DNA from: Pseudomonadota bacterium
Lineage (GTDB): Bacteria > Desulfobacterota > Desulfovibrionia > Desulfovibrionales > Desulfovibrionaceae
Assembly: GCA_023426275.1 (NCBI GenBank)
Contig: JAFABC010000135.1
Span: forward strand, 1-7,729
DNA length: 7,729 nt
Direction: 5' to 3'
This document shows, one piece after another, positions 5,063-7,729 of this stretch (position 1 is its first letter; each line of letters starts with the position of its first letter). The notes under the pieces are model-generated. The model was given only the letters and a program-made list of their open reading frames with translations, did not search any database and was not told where the DNA came from. Made by a program: the position numbers and the translations under genes.

Positions 5063-6391
5063 TTAATGCGGCAAAGGCCCCCAACAAGGCATTTGCGCCG
5101 CGCCGGATCCCGTGGGAATAAGGACCGGGGGCGCGCCATGCCGCGTGGTCACATACAGCTTTTTCTGGCCGCTCCGGGTCGAGGAAAAAACGATGAAATA
5201 CCCATCCGGGGAAAAGGACGGATTCTCGTCCGAGCCGCCGCCCGAGGACACCTGGGTTTCCTGGCCCGTGGACAGGTCGTGCACGAAGACCTTTTGCACG
5301 CCGCCAAGCTGCTTGGTGAAGGCCACGAGCCGGCCGTCGGGGCTCATGCTCGGGTTGGTGTTGTAGCCCGAGGAGGTGATGCGCCGGGGCGAACCGCCGG
5401 CCACGTCCTTGACGTAGATGTTCGGGCTGCCGGTGGCGTCGGAAACGTAGGCCATGACGCGGCCCGAGGCGTCGAAGGTCGGGGAGACGTCGATGCCGGG
5501 TCCGCCGGCCAGCACCCGGCCGGGCTGATGCGCGCCGTTTAACAGATAGATGTCGGCCTTGCCGTGCAGGGCCAGACTCACGGCGATCTGTCCGTCGGGC
5601 AAAAAGCTCGGGCTCACCACGTTGGTGGACGGCAGGGTGTAGACCTTGGGCTTGCCGCCGCCCGACCACACGCCCAGGTAGTGCGAGCGCGAACCGATCA
5701 ACGTGAAGGCGATCTGCCGTCCGTCAAAGGACCACGACGGGCTGACGGCCATGCCCAGGCTGTCATAGCTGGTCACCCGGGTCAGCCCCCGGCCCATGGG
5801 GCGCACGGTCCAGATGTCGGCCCCCTTGCTGGAGTTCGGTTTGACGAAGGCGATCTGGGAATTGAAAAAGCCGCCCTGGCCGGTCAGCGCCTGCATGAGC
5901 TCCATGCAGAAGCGGTCGGCGATGTCCGGCAGCTGGGCGGCGGTCACGCCGTCATAGCCCTTCCCGACGATCACCTTGTGGGAATAGACCTCGAAGGCCC
6001 GCAGCTCCACGTTGCCGAGATTGGAGCCCGGCGTCCATTTGGAGGTGACGAGCACGTCGATCTTGCCCATGGCGAAGGGATTGAAATCGATCTGCTCGGC
6101 CGCGGCCCCGCCCAGTTGGCCGGGGATGTTCGAGGGCGGCACGAGTTGCAAAAACGGCAGGAACTGCAGGTCCTTGTTGATGAGGTCCTGGAGTTTGTCC
6201 GCCGTGCCTGTCTGGCCTCCCCCGGCAAACGGCCGGGACAGGACCAGATTCATTTTGGATTGCCCCGGCCCCTGGATGTTGACGGCCAGGGAACTCTGCT
6301 GCTGGGCCAGACCCGGGCCGCACAGGAGACAAAGCAGCAACAGGGTCAGGCCGAAAACGCCGAAAATTTGTTGTTGTGCGCGCATGGTCAT
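5063..6391 (-). CDS. tolB: Tol-Pal system beta-propeller protein TolB
   Basis: A 442-residue periplasmic protein that shuttles between Pal and TolA and releases Pal from peptidoglycan-linked sites during outer-membrane constriction. A signal peptide covers residues 1-29 (hydrophobic 9-23, likely cleavage after GLA). The N-terminal TolB domain follows (about 34-170; VNIQGPGQSKMNLVLSRPF, then DLQFLPF). From about 178 the beta-propeller shows PD40-type repeats: SPSWSFDGRQIAFT (218-230), SPSFLPDGQIAVS (260-272), SPTFDASGRVMAYVSD (303-318), NPSMSPDGRLVAFT (346-359), and NPSFSPDGYFIVFSST (390-405). The protein ends QMPCWGPLPH, close to the usual TolB end. The start is ATG 6391 with AGGGA 8 bases upstream; a second in-frame ATG lies two codons on. 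It sits between tolA and pal in the conserved order. Confidence 0.97.
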   Translation of the reverse strand: MTMRAQQQIFGVFGLTLLLLCLLCGPGLAQQQSSLAVNIQGPGQSKMNLVLSRPFAGGGQTGTADKLQDLINKDLQFLPFLQLVPPSNIPGQLGGAAAEQIDFNPFAMGKIDVLVTSKWTPGSNLGNVELRAFEVYSHKVIVGKGYDGVTAAQLPDIADRFCMELMQALTGQGGFFNSQIAFVKPNSSKGADIWTVRPMGRGLTRVTSYDSLGMAVSPSWSFDGRQIAFTLIGSRSHYLGVWSGGGKPKVYTLPSTNVVSPSFLPDGQIAVSLALHGKADIYLLNGAHQPGRVLAGGPGIDVSPTFDASGRVMAYVSDATGSPNIYVKDVAGGSPRRITSSGYNTNPSMSPDGRLVAFTKQLGGVQKVFVHDLSTGQETQVSSGGGSDENPSFSPDGYFIVFSSTRSGQKKLYVTTRHGAPPVLIPTGSGAAQMPCWGPLPH

Positions 6392-6502
6392 GATCGAAAT
6401 CCCTGGAGAACGCTAAATCGTTAACAATGATGTCCCTGCCGACGACGCGGATGGCCGCGCGAGGCGGCAGGAGCGGGTCCAAACACGGTCGCCCGTACTT
6501 GC

Positions 6503-6531
6503 CCTATAGCCCGAGACAGACGCATGGGCAA
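6503..6531 (-). promoter_or_regulatory. Possible internal promoter for tolB-pal
   Basis: On the minus strand TTGCCC (6531-6526) and TATAGG (6508-6503) are separated by exactly 17 bases, each with four of six consensus matches. The predicted start near 6496 would leave a leader of about 105 bases before tolB. The -35 and spacer lie within the intercistronic hairpin, so one or the other may be the true function. Confidence 0.3.
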
Positions 6532-6560
6532 TTCGCAATGCACAAAAATACGCTGTCTCG
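6512..6560 (-). repeat. Long intercistronic hairpin between tolA and tolB
   Basis: On the minus strand CGAGACAG (6560-6553) pairs perfectly with CTGTCTCG (6519-6512). After one bulged base, CGTAT (6552-6548) pairs with ATGCG (6525-6521) including a U-G pair that works only in minus-strand RNA. That makes 13 bp closing a loop of about 22 bases. It starts four bases after the tolA stop. No T-tract follows, so a processing, stability or translation-coupling element is more likely than a terminator. Confidence 0.55.
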
Positions 6561-6564
6561 TCGT

Positions 6565-7729
6565 TCATTGTCCCAGCTCCTGCGAGCTAAACCGCAGCTG
6601 CAACACGTTTAAGCCCGCCGGCGGCGCCGGAAGGGAATCGGTCTCGGCCACGGACTTCACGGTGGAGGCGTCGAAATTGGGCTGCCCGGACGACTGGACC
6701 AGCCGGTAATTCAGGATGCGGCCGGTCTTGTCGATATTGACCTCGACCACGGCCAGCAATTGCCGCCGCAGGCCGGTTTGGGGAAATCTCCAGTTTTTCT
6801 TGACTTCCCGATTGACGATCTGGGCGTAGACCCCCATGGTCACGCCGCCGCTGCCGCCCCCGCCCTGGCCGCCGGGCGTGCCGCCGCCACCGCCGCCGGC
6901 CATCCGCCGGGCGTCGGCCAGGGCCTTGGCCAGGGGATCGCCGCCGCCGGACGACTTGCCGGAACCCGAACCGGAGCCGGAACCCGCCCCCGAGCCCTTG
7001 CCGGCCTTGGCCTTGGCGTCCTTCAGGGCACTGGCCAACACGTCCTTGTCCGAGCCGCCTTCGCCACGGCCCTTGCCCGCGGCCGCCTTCTTGGCATCGG
7101 CCGCTTTTTTGGCCTCCTCGGCCTTTTTGGCCGCGGCGGCCTGTTTCGCCTCGTCGGCCTTCTTCTTGGCGTCGGCGGCCTGTTTGGCTTCATCGGCCTT
7201 TTTCTTGGCCTCGGCCGCCTTTTTCGCCTCGTCAGCCTTTTTCCTGGCCTCCTCGGCCTTCTTGGCTTCCTCGGCTTTCTTTTTGGCTTCCTCGGCTTTT
7301 TTGGCCTCTTCGGCCTTTTTCGCCTCGTCGGCCTTTTTCTTGGCTTCAGCGACCTTCTTGGCTTCGTCGGCTTTCTTTTTGGCCTCGGCCACCTTCTTGG
7401 CTTCCTCGATCTTCTTGGCTTCGTCGGCCTTCTTTTTCAGCTCGATGGCCTTTTTCGCCTCGTCGGCCTTCTGCTTGGCCTCGGCCGCCTTCTTGGTCTC
7501 GTCCTCGAGCTTGGCGAAATCGGGCTTGGGCTCGAACTTCGACTCGAGCTTGGGCTCGGGCTCTGGTTCGGGCTTGGGCTTGGGTTTGGGCTGCTTGGGC
7601 TCGGGCTTGGCGGTCGTGGGTTCCGGCGCCTGGGGCACGGCGGCCACGGGCTCGGGCACGGCGGGCTTGGCCGGCGTGGCCGGGGCCTCGGCCGGTTCGG
7701 GCAAAGCGGCCTCGCCCCCGCCGCCGGCC
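6565..7729 (-). CDS. tolA: Cell-envelope integrity protein TolA, 5' end outside the window
   Basis: 387 in-frame codons are visible and the frame is still open at the right edge, so the start and the expected N-terminal membrane helix are missing. TolA is anchored in the inner membrane by TolQR and reaches across the periplasm to TolB/Pal. Visible parts, numbering from the TTG (Leu) at 7704: a Pro/Glu/Lys-rich segment (1-65), a long Ala/Lys/Glu helix of 13-residue repeats (about 71-209), a Gly/Ser linker (235-255), a second Gly-rich linker (269-289), and a TonB/TolA C-terminal domain (about 290-379; GVYAQIVNREVKKNWRFPQ, AVVEVNIDKTGRILNYRLVQSSGQPNFDASTVKSV split by short loops). The TTG at 7704 lacks a signal/TM segment after it and should not be taken as the start. 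A DxLAxALxDA[KR] helix occurs twice (residues 221 and 256). Confident as TolA from architecture and the tolB-pal context; TonB is the alternative. Confidence 0.93.
   Translation of the reverse strand, partial: AGGGGEAALPEPAEAPATPAKPAVPEPVAAVPQAPEPTTAKPEPKQPKPKPKPEPEPEPKLESKFEPKPDFAKLEDETKKAAEAKQKADEAKKAIELKKKADEAKKIEEAKKVAEAKKKADEAKKVAEAKKKADEAKKAEEAKKAEEAKKKAEEAKKAEEARKKADEAKKAAEAKKKADEAKQAADAKKKADEAKQAAAAKKAEEAKKAADAKKAAAGKGRGEGGSDKDVLASALKDAKAKAGKGSGAGSGSGSGSGKSSGGGDPLAKALADARRMAGGGGGGTPGGQGGGGSGGVTMGVYAQIVNREVKKNWRFPQTGLRRQLLAVVEVNIDKTGRILNYRLVQSSGQPNFDASTVKSVAETDSLPAPPAGLNVLQLRFSSQELGQ
7078..7494 (-). repeat. 13-residue (39-bp) repeats coding the TolA helix
   Basis: About ten degenerate units of the form KKADEAKKAAEAK follow one another (some shortened to 6 residues, KKAEEA). 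Lys and Glu/Asp recur at i to i+4 spacing with Ala between, which favours a long, stiff single helix rather than a heptad coiled coil. The DNA copies are not identical, so this is old, diverged repetition. The half-length units suggest past slippage or unequal exchange. Confidence 0.85.

Noticed and set aside
5564..6424. Plus-strand 286-codon frame antisense to tolB
   Set aside because: TolB is unambiguous on the other strand, and the shadow lacks recognisable features.
7702..7704. TTG as the tolA start codon
   Set aside because: The frame continues to the window edge, and a TolA needs an N-terminal membrane helix, which is not present after this codon.

Overview
The window is GC-rich DNA with compact, mostly minus-strand genes. 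It carries the tolA-tolB-pal end of a Tol-Pal envelope cluster, pgpA, and a Cache-type methyl-accepting chemotaxis protein followed by a small cysteine-rich protein. Together with the NTG start codons and the protein style, this suggests a high-GC Desulfovibrionaceae-like bacterium (Solidesulfovibrio or Desulfovibrio relatives). The taxonomic call is an impression, not a search result.

Layout. A run of 29 C opens the window (1-29) and is probably an edge artefact. A cysteine-rich DUF6125-like gene (56-814, minus) lies just downstream of a 602-residue chemoreceptor gene (877-2685, minus), and the two may be co-transcribed. Next, in a locally AT-rich patch, is a 97-residue two-helix membrane protein (2861-3154, minus) that I do not recognise. 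It is flanked by two copies of a CGCGT-N5-ACGCG dyad. Divergent from it is pgpA (3318-3782, plus), which encodes phosphatidylglycerophosphatase A and ends in a GC hairpin.

From 3783 to 4288 there is no protein gene, but the stretch is dense with structure. It holds a 42-bp near-palindrome with A/T arms, a plausible sigma-70 promoter, a short candidate RNA ending in a hairpin plus T5, and then a multibranched fold closed by a perfect 8-bp helix and followed directly by T6. No plus-strand gene lies downstream, so these look like a free-standing small RNA (or two) rather than a leader or riboswitch. This is the most interesting part of the window.

The minus-strand block from 7729 to 4221 is tolA (5' end outside the window), tolB and pal, closed by an excellent intrinsic terminator. 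TolA spans the periplasm from the inner membrane, TolB is a periplasmic beta-propeller, and Pal is the outer-membrane lipoprotein that binds peptidoglycan. Together with TolQ/TolR (expected beyond the right edge) they couple proton motive force to outer-membrane constriction during division. The tolA-tolB gap holds a 13-bp RNA hairpin overlapping a possible internal promoter. The unusually long tolB-pal gap holds a 16-bp perfect dyad. Both suggest the cluster is not read as one uniform transcript. I saw no tRNA, rRNA, CRISPR array or insertion sequence.
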